Assembly (NCBI RefSeq): GCF_001661495.1
Contig: NZ_BDDT01000001.1
Location: 744,001 to 808,000, forward strand
Direction of reading: 5' to 3'
Length of the DNA stretch: 64,000 nt
Origin: Pseudoalteromonas prydzensis
GTDB lineage: Bacteria; Pseudomonadota; Gammaproteobacteria; Enterobacterales; Alteromonadaceae
The notes beneath the pieces are model-generated. The model saw only the letters and a list, made by a program, of their open reading frames with translations. It ran no database searches and had not been told where the DNA came from. Of the stretch, positions 54,082 through 63,373 are shown in pieces (position 1 is the stretch's first letter; each line of letters opens with the position of its first letter). Position numbers and translations under genes: made by a program.

Positions 54082-57000
54082 CTATTTACTGTCGTTATTA
54101 CCCCGATAGAACTGCTGACTAAATTTTGCGTAAAGCACAGGCAATACAAATAAAGTCAAAAATGTTGCAGTAAACAAGCCGCCTACAATAACTGTTGCCA
54201 ATGGCTTTTGAATTTCAGCACCGATACCGGTTGAAATTAACATCGGGATCAAACCTAGTGCAGAGGTTAATGCCGTCATCAGCACCGGACGTAACCGTGA
54301 TAATGCACCATTAAATGCAGCGGTATCTAAGCTATCACCGCTTTTCACACGGTTATTAATACTTTCAACCATAACCACACCATTAAGTACCGCTACCCCA
54401 AACAAGGTAATAAACCCCACCGAACTGGGAACTGATAAATATTGGCCTGATACATATAGTGCAACCACACCACCAATCACAGCTAATGGCACATTCACTA
54501 AGATCAGCAATGCTTGGCCAATCGAGCCAAACGCAAAATAGAGCAGCAGTGCAATTAACGCCAGTGAGATAGGCACAACGATAGATAACCGCTGTTGTGC
54601 TCGTTGCTGGTTTTCAAACTGGCCGCCAATACTAATGCCATAGCCTGCAGGTAAATCTACTTGTTCATTAATGGCAGTACGAATATCAGCAACCACAGAG
54701 CCCATATCGCGCCCTTGTACATTGGCTTGGATCACCACTCGACGCTGAACATCGTCACGGCGTACTTGCGGCGGCCCAGATTCAATATTAACCGTTGCTA
54801 CATCTCCTACGCGTACCAAAGCACCTGTCGGTGATGATAAGCGTAAGTCTGCAATAGCTTCCGGGCTGTCACGAAATTCTGCGCCAATGCGAACATAAAT
54901 ATCATAACGCTCATTAGCATTAATTATTTGCCCAGCGGCAGTACCACCAATGCCATGTTGGACAATGGTCATTAAATCACCCACCGATAATCCATAGCGA
55001 GAAAGCGCTAATCGATTTGGTTTGATCACCAATTGTGCCTCACCAGCGATTTGCTCCATGGCAACATCTTTTGCGCCAGCTACACCTTTTACAGCTTGTT
55101 CAATAGCTTGACCTTTACTGACCAACACATCTAAATCAGCACCAAACAGCTTGATCGCCAGTTGTGCTTTTACCCCAGACAATAACTCATCCACCCGTGT
55201 CGCTATCGGCTGTGAAAAGTTAAATAATAAACCAGGGAACTGCTCTAGTTTTGTCTCCATTAACACTTGCAGTTGTGCTCGGTTATCAGCAGATTGCCAC
55301 TCACTTACAGGCTTTAAGCCTAAGTATATTTCAATGTTATTGACAGGCTCTGGATCGCCGCCCACTTCAGGGCGACCAACACGGCTCAACGCATATTCGA
55401 CTTCTGGAAACTCAAGCAATATTGCTTCAAGTTTTGGGGCAACCGCCAGTGCTGTTTCTAAACTAGCAGAAGGTGCCAAAGTCACTCGTAAGTTGATCGT
55501 GCCCTCTTCAAGCTCTGGCACAAACTCTGTGCCTAACTGCGGCAATAACACACCCGCTACCACCACTAATACAGCAGCTACGGCAATTACTGTTTTACGC
55601 GCATTCATTGCCCAGCCCAAACACAGCTTATAAGCTTTATCTAATGGCTCTAGCACCACACTGCGTCTTAGCGTCACGCCATTGGCAAATAAGTACACCG
55701 CTAACGCTGGCACAATCACCAACGCCACAATAACAGCCGCAACAATTGCCAACATTATACTAATTGCCATAGGCTGAAACAGCTTAGCTTCAACGCCTTC
55801 AAAACTAAACAATGGCATAAATACCACTAAGATGATCAACGCCGCAAAAAACACCGGGCGCGCAACTTCTTGAGCAGCTAGCTTAATACGCTCAACATAA
55901 CTGTGTGATTGAGTGCTTGGCTGCGTTAGATGACGGAAGATATTTTCTACCATAACCACCGAGCCATCCACTAACATACCAATTGCAACAGCAATCCCGC
56001 CCAATGACATTAAATTTGCAGAAAGCCCAAACCACGCCATCACGCAAAGTGCTAAGCCAATTGAAATTGGGATCGATAATAAAACCAATAATGTGGCTCG
56101 CAGATTCATTAAGAATAATGCCAACACCACCACAATAAAAACAAATGCCAACAACAACGCATCAACCACAGTATCAACCGCTTTGGTGATCAGATCAGCT
56201 TGGTCATACAGGGGTTCAAATGTTACACCATCAGGTAATGCTTGATTAATTAACTCAATTCGCGCACTGATACCGTCGATAGTTTGTTTAGTATTAGCAC
56301 CAATACGCTTTAACACCACGCCTGTTACTACTTCACCCAGCGATGTAATATTACCATCAGCATCTTTTTTACTCATGGTCGCCGCACCTTGGCGGATTTC
56401 GCTGCCTAATGACACATCAGCTACATCAGCAATAGTAACAACCGTTCCATTAATGGTTTTCAGCGGCGTTTGCGCAATTTCTTGTAACCCCTGTTTACCC
56501 GCATTAAACCAGCCCGTCCCACGGATCACCAATTGCTCTTGGCCGCGATTCATATACCAGCCACCCACATTGGTGTTATTTTCTTCAAGTGCGCTCACAA
56601 CTTGTTGCTGATCTAATTGATAAGCAAGTAACTTATTTGGATTAAGGTTAACCTGATATTGACGAACATCACCACCAAACGACAGTACTTCTGTTACGCC
56701 ATCAACAGGTAAAATGAGTAGTTTTACAATCCAATCGTTTAAGCTACGCAGCGCCATACTATCCAAACCAGACTCAGGAGATGCCGCCAGTAAGTATTGA
56801 TACACTTGGCCAAGCCCAGACGTATTCGGTCCCATTTCTGGCAAGCCAATTCCTTCTGGGATCAGCTCTTTAGCAGCTTGCAGACGTTCAAACACGAGTT
56901 GGCGCGCAAAATAAATATCCACACCTTCTTTAAACACCACAGTTACGCCAGATAAGCCGGTTTTTGAAATCGACCTAACTTGATCGACATCGGGCAACGC

Positions 57001-57222
57001 ATACATTACCGCTTCAATGGGATAGGTTATAAGCTGCTCAACTTCAACGGCAGCTAAACCCGGTGCTTCGGTATTAATGGCCACTTGCACATTAGTCACA
57101 TCTGGAAACGCATCTAAATTTAATTTAGGGATCACCACAGCGCTCATAGCAACTAATACACACAGCGCTAAAAAGACTAGTAATCGATTGCTAATAGCTG
57201 CATTAACTATTTTATTAAACAT
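54082..57222 (-). CDS. Heavy-metal efflux RND pump, CzcA/CusA family
   Basis: A 1046-aa, 12-helix proton-driven inner-membrane pump that exports metal ions through a tripartite channel. It has the CzcA-type opening (IVNAAISNRLLVFLALCVLV, PDVTNVQVAINTEAPG) and helix IV motif GGIAVAIGMLVDGSVVMVEN, which carries the proton-relay Asp. The DFG that marks the cobalt-zinc-cadmium subgroup before VDGAVV is replaced by AIGML, which also differs from the Cu/Ag form AIGAMVDAAIVMIEN, so the metal cannot be assigned from this motif. It is the last gene of the czcI-C-B-A-like operon, 11 bases after the adaptor gene. A neighbouring zinc-type CDF exporter favours a divalent metal. Confidence 0.92.
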   Translation of the reverse strand: MFNKIVNAAISNRLLVFLALCVLVAMSAVVIPKLNLDAFPDVTNVQVAINTEAPGLAAVEVEQLITYPIEAVMYALPDVDQVRSISKTGLSGVTVVFKEGVDIYFARQLVFERLQAAKELIPEGIGLPEMGPNTSGLGQVYQYLLAASPESGLDSMALRSLNDWIVKLLILPVDGVTEVLSFGGDVRQYQVNLNPNKLLAYQLDQQQVVSALEENNTNVGGWYMNRGQEQLVIRGTGWFNAGKQGLQEIAQTPLKTINGTVVTIADVADVSLGSEIRQGAATMSKKDADGNITSLGEVVTGVVLKRIGANTKQTIDGISARIELINQALPDGVTFEPLYDQADLITKAVDTVVDALLLAFVFIVVVLALFLMNLRATLLVLLSIPISIGLALCVMAWFGLSANLMSLGGIAVAIGMLVDGSVVMVENIFRHLTQPSTQSHSYVERIKLAAQEVARPVFFAALIILVVFMPLFSFEGVEAKLFQPMAISIMLAIVAAVIVALVIVPALAVYLFANGVTLRRSVVLEPLDKAYKLCLGWAMNARKTVIAVAAVLVVVAGVLLPQLGTEFVPELEEGTINLRVTLAPSASLETALAVAPKLEAILLEFPEVEYALSRVGRPEVGGDPEPVNNIEIYLGLKPVSEWQSADNRAQLQVLMETKLEQFPGLLFNFSQPIATRVDELLSGVKAQLAIKLFGADLDVLVSKGQAIEQAVKGVAGAKDVAMEQIAGEAQLVIKPNRLALSRYGLSVGDLMTIVQHGIGGTAAGQIINANERYDIYVRIGAEFRDSPEAIADLRLSSPTGALVRVGDVATVNIESGPPQVRRDDVQRRVVIQANVQGRDMGSVVADIRTAINEQVDLPAGYGISIGGQFENQQRAQQRLSIVVPISLALIALLLYFAFGSIGQALLILVNVPLAVIGGVVALYVSGQYLSVPSSVGFITLFGVAVLNGVVMVESINNRVKSGDSLDTAAFNGALSRLRPVLMTALTSALGLIPMLISTGIGAEIQKPLATVIVGGLFTATFLTLFVLPVLYAKFSQQFYRGNNDSK

Positions 57223-57233
57223 ATTCGTCGCTC

Positions 57234-58460
57234 CTAGTGGTTATGCGGATCAAAGCCGCCTTTCGCTTGCTCTGACGCAACAAAAAATGCGCCTTCAGTC
57301 ACCACTTTCGTGCCCTCTGGTAATCCTTTAATTTCACGAAAACCAGCAAAGCGTTGGCCTAATTCAACTTCTGTCGAGATAAGCTCACCATCTTCATCTT
57401 GTACAAACACTGCCCAATCTCCATCTGGGTTTCTCAGTAATGCCTGCTCAGGCACTGCAAGTACTTTTTGCTCTGTAGCAAATTCAAAATATACGTCACT
57501 AAACATACCCGGATGCAGCGTATGCTGATTGTTTTTAACACTTAAGCGCACCACTCGTGAGCGTGTGGCTTGATCAATCGTATGGGCTTCTTGGATCACC
57601 GTTGCAGGATACATTTGCTGATTAACTTTAACTTGAGCCGTGGTCCCTTCATCAATATCAATTGTTTGATTTGCTGATAGTTTTGCCTCAACCCACAGTA
57701 AGCTCTCATCGGCAATTAGCATAAGCTCAATCCCAGCATCAACTCGCTGACCTTGAGCGAAATTATCACTTAACACTGCACCAGAGGTGCCTGCGAAAAG
57801 TGTGTATTCACCAAGTTTTTCAGCGGGAATATCTGCACTTTGCTCAATCGCTTTGCTTGATAAACCAAATGCTACCAGCTGACTCTGCGCTACTTCATAT
57901 TCAGCCTTAGCTGTCAGTAAACGCTTTTCACTCACGGTGCCTTTACCCATTTTTTGCACTCGTTGCCACTCAGCTTTCGCTAATCGATAAGTGGTTTGCG
58001 CACTGGCAACTTCAGCACTAAATAAGCTGACCAATGGCGCGCCCGCTTTAATGTGCTGCCCTAATGTGGCATGGCGTTTTACCACGATTGAATCAACTCG
58101 TGGCGACAGCACATAGCTGCTATAGCCATTTGCCTTAATCTCACCTGGTGCATAAAGCTGTGATTGGTAAACACGTTTTTCTAACTTGCTGATCTGCACA
58201 TTTGCTAAGCGCATTTGGGTGTCTGTTAAGCGTACCCCACCGGCTTGCTCATCGTGCTCTGGCTGCGGCTGTGAAACAGCTTGTTCATTCTCGTGAGGAA
58301 CTTCATCAGCTTCGTGCACATGCATAGCTTTTACTTGTGCTTCGCTGTGTTCATGGCCTGATTTGGCGTGTTCAACATCTTGCGGTGTAGATGTGGCTGC
58401 CGGTACAAAGTTGGCAAACATTAATACAAGGGCAGAAAAAGTAATATTTAAGCGCTTCAT
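57234..58460 (-). CDS. Efflux RND periplasmic adaptor, CzcB/CusB family
   Basis: A 408-aa membrane-fusion protein with a signal peptide (about 1-22, VPAATS). A His/Glu-rich segment at about 28-75 (SGHEHSE, HVHEADEVPHENE) probably binds metal. It is followed by the barrel-sandwich hybrid (lipoyl-like) halves around a short alpha-hairpin (SAQTTYRLAKAEWQRVQKMGKGTVSEKRL) and a beta-barrel domain. The adaptor joins the RND pump to the TolC-like channel and may hand over metal. Its start overlaps the end of the channel gene by 4 bases (ATGA). Confidence 0.9.
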   Translation of the reverse strand: MKRLNITFSALVLMFANFVPAATSTPQDVEHAKSGHEHSEAQVKAMHVHEADEVPHENEQAVSQPQPEHDEQAGGVRLTDTQMRLANVQISKLEKRVYQSQLYAPGEIKANGYSSYVLSPRVDSIVVKRHATLGQHIKAGAPLVSLFSAEVASAQTTYRLAKAEWQRVQKMGKGTVSEKRLLTAKAEYEVAQSQLVAFGLSSKAIEQSADIPAEKLGEYTLFAGTSGAVLSDNFAQGQRVDAGIELMLIADESLLWVEAKLSANQTIDIDEGTTAQVKVNQQMYPATVIQEAHTIDQATRSRVVRLSVKNNQHTLHPGMFSDVYFEFATEQKVLAVPEQALLRNPDGDWAVFVQDEDGELISTEVELGQRFAGFREIKGLPEGTKVVTEGAFFVASEQAKGGFDPHNH

Positions 58461-59716
58461 AAGGCAGCTCCATCAATAAGAGGACGTGTAAAGGTGGTAA
58501 TATAATTGCTAAGTTGGCCACTTTTAGTTAACCAATTAACGCTTGCCAATTGACTTTGCTGAACAATCTCAACGCCAGCAAGTAAACCTGATATACGTTG
58601 TTGACGCATCGTAAGGTATTCAGCTGTGCTGATATCGCCGCTTTGCCATTGTTGCTCAATCAATTCGAGGCTACTGTCTGCATTGGCTTGGTTGATTGAC
58701 TGCCAACGTTTTACCCGCTGAGCATAAGCTTGCATCACTTCTTTACTCGCTTGTGCTTGAAATGTCATTGTGCGCTGTAACGCTTGATATTCGGCTTCCT
58801 TCGACATTGCCTGCAATTCAGACGCCTGATATTCATCACTAAAATCATTCAATATATTCAGAGGCATAGAGAAGTTTAACGAGACAATACTATCATCGCC
58901 ATTTTTCCCCGCCGCAATCCCCACAGTGGGTTTAACAGCGCGTTCAGCTTTGATCACGTGTGCTTGTTGGCGTTGATATTGCCATTGTGACTTAACCAAT
59001 AATAGCTGTGGATGCTGCAACACATTGTCAGTGTTGGTATTGGTGTTAATACCAGTAAGTAAGCGCTCTGGAGTGAGCGCAGTGTCTTCACGCCATGCCG
59101 GTAGTAAGGCTTGAACTGCAAATTTAGCATCGGCATAAGCACTGGCTTGCTGTGCTGTTTGATTCAAAATTTCAGACAGTGAATATAAAGCCAGTTGTTC
59201 ATCAAGCAGCCCGACTTCCCCAGCCGCTCTACGGCGTTTAATTACGCTTACTAATCGCTCTAGCTGCTGCTCTTGATCTTGTGCGAGTTGAAAAGCCGCT
59301 TTGCTGCTGCGCCAATTGATCAGCGCAATCAAAGTTTGTTCAACAAGTTGTAGATAGCTCAGTTGCAGTTCCTGCTGCTGTGCATTTCGCATTAGCTGCG
59401 CCGCAGTTAATTGCGCACCTTGTTGATCATTAATATCAAATGTTTGACTCAAGCCGAGGCTAAAGTTATTCGCATCACCCTCTTTTTCAAGGCTCGATTC
59501 AAAGTTTGGGTTGTATAACGATTGCCCAGCAGCTCGAACAGAAGCCGCAGCACTTTGTAACTGCTGGTAATCAGCTTGTAAATTGGGGTGTTGTTTTAAT
59601 TGCGTCAACAACCAATTTAAATCGCCAGTATTAGGCGTTGGCGCAGCCAATGTAGTTGAGGCAGTAAATACAGCCATACATAGGCAAGCAAACCGAAACG
59701 GTTTGTTTAAATTCAT
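58457..59716 (-). CDS. TolC-family outer-membrane channel, CzcC/CusC-like
   Basis: A 419-aa precursor with a signal peptide (about 1-24, STTLAAP) and the long coiled-coil helices and repeats of outer-membrane efflux proteins (LNWLLTQLKQHPNLQADYQQLQSAAASVRAAGQSLYNP; second half with QWQSGDISTAEYLTMRQQR). It forms the trimeric exit duct of the RND system. It is coupled to the adaptor gene by an ATGA overlap and lies 53 bases after the CzcI-like gene. Confidence 0.88.
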   Translation of the reverse strand: MNLNKPFRFACLCMAVFTASTTLAAPTPNTGDLNWLLTQLKQHPNLQADYQQLQSAAASVRAAGQSLYNPNFESSLEKEGDANNFSLGLSQTFDINDQQGAQLTAAQLMRNAQQQELQLSYLQLVEQTLIALINWRSSKAAFQLAQDQEQQLERLVSVIKRRRAAGEVGLLDEQLALYSLSEILNQTAQQASAYADAKFAVQALLPAWREDTALTPERLLTGINTNTNTDNVLQHPQLLLVKSQWQYQRQQAHVIKAERAVKPTVGIAAGKNGDDSIVSLNFSMPLNILNDFSDEYQASELQAMSKEAEYQALQRTMTFQAQASKEVMQAYAQRVKRWQSINQANADSSLELIEQQWQSGDISTAEYLTMRQQRISGLLAGVEIVQQSQLASVNWLTKSGQLSNYITTFTRPLIDGAAL

Positions 59717-59769
59717 AACGTATACTCTTACTAAATAAATCGGTGACCAAATAATGGCCAGCTAAAAAA

Positions 59770-60150
59770 TTAACTTAGTAAGGCTGTGATCGGAGGGCGT
59801 AGATCAGGAATGAGTAAGCGAGAGTTAAACGCAGGATCGTTTAAACTAATAATATCGTAACTTGGTAAATTAGCGTGCTGCTGCCATGGTTCAGTGAATA
59901 AAACGGAGATATGACAGACGTGGCAATGAGCATCATCAGCATTATCCGCAAGTGCTTGGCTTAATTGCTGGTGTTGCAGCTGATGAGTATCATGATCATT
60001 GTTAATCATGCAATGTTGATCGAGTTCGCTTTGCTGATGTAATAATTGCGAAGTGGTGTTAATAGCAGTGTTATGATCAGCCACGTCAAAACTGTCCAGC
60101 ACGGGCTGAAGTAGTAAGATGGCTAAAACTAACAACACTGATTGCTTCAA
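59770..60150 (-). CDS. CzcI-like His-rich periplasmic protein
   Basis: A 126-aa protein with an N-terminal hydrophobic signal (MKQSVLLVLAILLLQPV) and a mature part rich in His, Gln and Asp, including a HCHVCH motif (about residues 84-89) and several HxxH pairs. It ends in an RPP-containing tail (DLRPPITALL) like that of CzcI-type proteins. It is the first gene of the pump operon, the position where CzcI proteins are found in other bacteria, and probably acts as a periplasmic metal sensor or buffer that tunes pump expression. The motif and position support this; the sequence is otherwise poorly conserved. Confidence 0.6.
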   Translation of the reverse strand: MKQSVLLVLAILLLQPVLDSFDVADHNTAINTTSQLLHQQSELDQHCMINNDHDTHQLQHQQLSQALADNADDAHCHVCHISVLFTEPWQQHANLPSYDIISLNDPAFNSRLLIPDLRPPITALLS

Positions 60151-60311
60151 GCAATAATTCCATAAAAACGATATTGCCGATAACCTTAACAGATATTAAT
60201 CGCCCTGCAAAGAATTTAACTATTTGTGTTAATTGCTAGCGCTGGCTAATTTAGCAACCGTCATTTAGTATTGTAAAATCAGCACAATAAAAATACACAG
60301 AAGCACTAAAT

Positions 60312-61169
60312 ATGAGTCATCCACATTCCCACAGTCATGACACTGACAACCAAAGCAACCGCCAGTTAGGCTTTGCGGTGTTTATCAATGTACTGCTAAC
60401 GATAGCTCAAGTTGTTGGCGGTGTAGTCTCTGGGAGTCTGTCTTTAATTGCTGATGCGCTGCATAACTTAAGTGATGCTGCAGCCATTTTTATCGCCCTC
60501 ATCGCCCGTAAAATTGGCAGTAAACCCGCTGATGAACGTTACCACTTTGGCTATAAGCGTGCAGAGATTTTAGCCACTCTATTAAACAGCACTACGCTTA
60601 TTATTATCGGTGGTTTTTTAATTATCGAGGCAATCGAAAGTTACTTTAACCCCACCCCTATCGATGGCTGGATTGTGGTTTGGGTGGCAGCATTTGCACT
60701 GGTTATTGATATTGCCACGGCAATACTCACCTTTCACGCGGGCGCTAAAAACAGCATGAATATTCGCGCCGCATTCGTTCATAATATATCAGATGCGATG
60801 GCGTCTATTGTGGTAATTGTAGCAGGCTCATTGATCATTCTGTATCAGTGGTACATTGTTGATTTAATAGCGACAATTTTAATTTCGGCTTATGTAATTT
60901 ATCACGGTGTGTTGTTACTCATTGCAAGCTGTAAAATTTTAATGCAAGCCGCCCCAGACGACTTTGACCGCAACAAGGTAAGCGCTGCGCTGTGCAAACA
61001 GTTTGCGATTAAGCAAATACACAGCCTTAAAGTCTGGCAACTCGATGATAATCAAACGTGCTGTGAACTAGTGCTAACCCCATCCACGGAACTAGTGCTT
61101 GCTGACGTTAAAAACTATTTGCATGATGAATTTACCATTGAACACTGTATTATTGAGCGCCGTGAATAA
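60312..61169 (+). CDS. Cation diffusion facilitator (zinc-type CDF exporter)
   Basis: A 285-aa, six-helix metal/proton antiporter (CzcD/ZitB-like). The N-terminus is a His clamp (HPHSHSHD). The transport site is formed by H51/D55 in helix II (DALHNLSD) and H157/D161 in helix V (VHNISDAMAS); this HDHD set is the zinc-preferring type. A C-terminal cytoplasmic domain of about 80 residues closes it. It is divergent from the RND efflux operon across a 161-base gap, so both are likely to respond to the same metal. No metal-regulator gene lies next to them. Confidence 0.9.
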   Translation: MSHPHSHSHDTDNQSNRQLGFAVFINVLLTIAQVVGGVVSGSLSLIADALHNLSDAAAIFIALIARKIGSKPADERYHFGYKRAEILATLLNSTTLIIIGGFLIIEAIESYFNPTPIDGWIVVWVAAFALVIDIATAILTFHAGAKNSMNIRAAFVHNISDAMASIVVIVAGSLIILYQWYIVDLIATILISAYVIYHGVLLLIASCKILMQAAPDDFDRNKVSAALCKQFAIKQIHSLKVWQLDDNQTCCELVLTPSTELVLADVKNYLHDEFTIEHCIIERRE

Positions 61170-61263
61170 CAAAAACTTGACTATAATCATTGCGCTTAAT
61201 CGAATTTTATTGAAAACAGCTCGCGTTCTCATTTATCATCGCATTTTATAATTTAAGTACAGG

Positions 61264-62352
61264 GTGTGTGAGTTGTTAAAATTGTGGCTACGTCGTACTC
61301 ATTTAATACTAACATTAGTGAGTGGGCTGTTTTTGATTTGCTTAAGTATTACTGGCGCAATCCTTGTGTATGCCAAAGATATCCAGCGGCTTGTCCAGCC
61401 ACAGCTCTGGACAGTAGAAAATCCCAATAATAACAATGTGATTGCCTACCCTATTTTATTGAGCACCATTACATTACACACTCAGCAACCCGTCACATTA
61501 TTAATGCCAGAACAAAATCCAGATTACGCATGGCAGGCGCAGCTGGCCAACAAACAGTACGTAAGTGTGGATCCCTATACTGGTACAATTACTCATCAGT
61601 ATGATTATTACCGTACGATTTATGGTTTTACCATGGCATTGCATCGCTGGTTGCTATACGAAGATGGTGACGGTAAGCGGCCCTTGCGTAATTGGGTGTC
61701 TGTTTGTGCACTTATTTTTATTATTAATATGCTCGTTGGCGTCTACATTTGGCTTAAACCCAAAAACCGCTTAAAACGTTTAGTGATCAAACCAAAAGCC
61801 AAACTACGTATTTTGCTTTACCAACTACATACTGTAATTGGCATGTACTTATTTATCCCATTGATATTAATTGCTTTCACAGGCATGGCATTCAATTGGA
61901 AAACACAAACCCAAGCAGTACTGGAGTTTGTGACACAAAACACGGTAGAGCCAAGGCCAAAAGCGCCAAGCATCGAAGTCCCCGATACAATTGATCATGA
62001 TAACTTGGCCATCGCTTTACATAAGGCGTTGCTTATTTATCCTGATGCAGAACTGTTTCGTATTTACATGCCGAAAAAAGCCAGCGAACCGCTCGCATTG
62101 AGAGTAAAAAATCCAGGCGAGAGTCACGCGTACAGTTGGGTATGGGCCAATCAATATACTGGCACAGTGTTGCAATCTTACGATGCCTCACGCGCCAACC
62201 TCACCACCCAAGCATGGAACTTTAAATATAAGTTTCATATTGGTGACTTTGCAGGACCACTGGTGCAAATAATCTGGTTGTTCATTGCCCTTACGCCTGT
62301 ACTTTTTACAGTAAGCGGTGGTTACTTTTGGTATAAACGCCATTATCGTTAA
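61264..62352 (+). CDS. PepSY-associated membrane protein
   Basis: A 362-aa protein of the PepSY-TM family with four hydrophobic segments (about residues 13-35, 148-168, 192-215 and 335-358). It has the family pattern RRTHLILTLVSGLFLICLSITGAI, RTIYGFTMALHRWLL and a C-terminal SGGYFWYKRHYR. In proteobacteria such proteins often accompany siderophore receptors and are thought to reduce ferric-siderophores. Start is uncertain: GTG 61264 or TTG 61273 (the latter with AGGG 8 bases upstream). A TonB siderophore receptor begins 1 kb downstream on the same strand, with an oppositely oriented gene between. Confidence 0.8.
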   Translation: MCELLKLWLRRTHLILTLVSGLFLICLSITGAILVYAKDIQRLVQPQLWTVENPNNNNVIAYPILLSTITLHTQQPVTLLMPEQNPDYAWQAQLANKQYVSVDPYTGTITHQYDYYRTIYGFTMALHRWLLYEDGDGKRPLRNWVSVCALIFIINMLVGVYIWLKPKNRLKRLVIKPKAKLRILLYQLHTVIGMYLFIPLILIAFTGMAFNWKTQTQAVLEFVTQNTVEPRPKAPSIEVPDTIDHDNLAIALHKALLIYPDAELFRIYMPKKASEPLALRVKNPGESHAYSWVWANQYTGTVLQSYDASRANLTTQAWNFKYKFHIGDFAGPLVQIIWLFIALTPVLFTVSGGYFWYKRHYR

Positions 62353-62382
62353 TATTATTGCTAAAACGGGTAATGCCAATAG

Positions 62383-62910
62383 TTAAAGCGTAGCTGTAGT
62401 TGATGCAGCAAATGGTTCCATCAACTGCTGCGCTTGGTCGGCTTTGTTGCTTGTATCTGTATGAACAATTAGCACCCACTTGCCAGTGCTTGTTGCTTTT
62501 CTTACATCATTTATCAGTGGATCATGATCGGGGCGAATTGAAATAAAGCCTGCGACTAACAAGGCAATAAACACACTGATAGTGCAAATCCCAGCGTACG
62601 TTTCAAATACAAAATTTTGCATGAATTCTACGTCAACAAAAAGAAAAACACTGCTTATAAGTATGCCTACAACAAGCCCTATCACTGCAAATAATAGGTG
62701 CGTTTTTAGTAACGTTTTTCCAATATTTTTATCTTCAGGTTCTACTTTTTCATCAAAGTCTTGGTCATGAGGAGAAATGAAATTTATGTTACTTTGCTCA
62801 AACTGAGTATGTTGGCTCAAAGTTTCAAATGCGCTATTTGCTTGCTCTTCACTATCAAAAACAGCGGCTACTTTAGTCGCATGATTTTCATTACTTATCG
62901 TGGTTGTCAT
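62383..62910 (-). CDS. Two-helix membrane protein of unknown function
   Basis: A 175-aa protein. The N-terminal ~50 residues form a soluble domain (ATKVAAVFDSEEQANSAFETL...NINFISPHD), resembling the general-stress-protein 17M-like fold in its beta-alpha-beta outline. Two membrane helices follow (about 75-97 and 108-130), then a second soluble segment (RKATSTGKWVLIVHTDTSNKADQAQQLME) that seems to mirror the first. A Leu-rich ribosome region is not needed; GGAGGTGCAAC precedes the ATG. It is a single gene. Role unknown, perhaps envelope stress or quality control of the membrane. Confidence 0.65.
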   Translation of the reverse strand: MTTTISNENHATKVAAVFDSEEQANSAFETLSQHTQFEQSNINFISPHDQDFDEKVEPEDKNIGKTLLKTHLLFAVIGLVVGILISSVFLFVDVEFMQNFVFETYAGICTISVFIALLVAGFISIRPDHDPLINDVRKATSTGKWVLIVHTDTSNKADQAQQLMEPFAASTTATL

Positions 62911-63260
62911 GTTGCACCTCCAGAGGATTTATAGCGAATATTTAATAGAAGATTACGCCAATAAAATCAATGTAGTGTCTGCTGCAAAATAAGTACCGTT
63001 CACTTCACACCTAATGCGATTGCATGTTTCCTAAATAAGATTAATATAAAAAATAATTAAGCTATTGATTGACAATAGTTAAAATAAATATAGTCACAGT
63101 TCGAGACTGAAACAGAAAACAAGCTTTCAAGTTTTGTATTATATAAAATTGGGATCAGCACCAAGTAGAACTTACACAATGCGGTAAATATTTCAGCACA
63201 ATGAATACTTCATACGAAGTAAATTTTTATAAGATATCTCAAACGTACCGATCGCCACAA
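62911..63260. other. Intergenic region before the siderophore receptor
   Basis: About 460 bases separate the divergent gene at 62910 from the receptor ATG at 63374. The first 350 bases show no open frame with coding character and no repeat of note. A TTGACA at 63070-63075 lacks a matching -10 at normal distance. The functional signals (Fur box and promoter) lie in the last 110 bases. Confidence 0.4.
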
Positions 63261-63267
63261 GTCAAAT

Positions 63268-63286
63268 GCAATTGATAATAACTATC
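63268..63286 (+). promoter_or_regulatory. Fur box
   Basis: GCAATTGATAATAACTATC matches 14 of 19 positions of GATAATGATAATCATTATC. It ends 8 bases before the -35 of the receptor promoter, so Fur bound to iron would block RNA polymerase. Its presence fits an iron-repressed siderophore receptor. Confidence 0.7.
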
Positions 63287-63293
63287 ACTACCC

Positions 63294-63322
63294 TTGCCTT
63301 TACACTTCTTTACATTTATTAT
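63294..63322 (+). promoter_or_regulatory. Promoter of the siderophore receptor
   Basis: TTGCCT (63294-63299), 17 bases, TATTAT (63317-63322). Expected start near 63329, leader of about 45 bases to ATG 63374. Confidence 0.5.
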
Positions 63323-63373
63323 TGCGCCAATTAAAACAGCTCTTTCATAATTACATTGTCGTAAAGGATCTTT

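Noticed and set aside
55151..55633. Plus-strand open frame of 160 codons inside the RND pump gene
   Set aside because: Antisense shadow of conserved pump sequence, no coding features.
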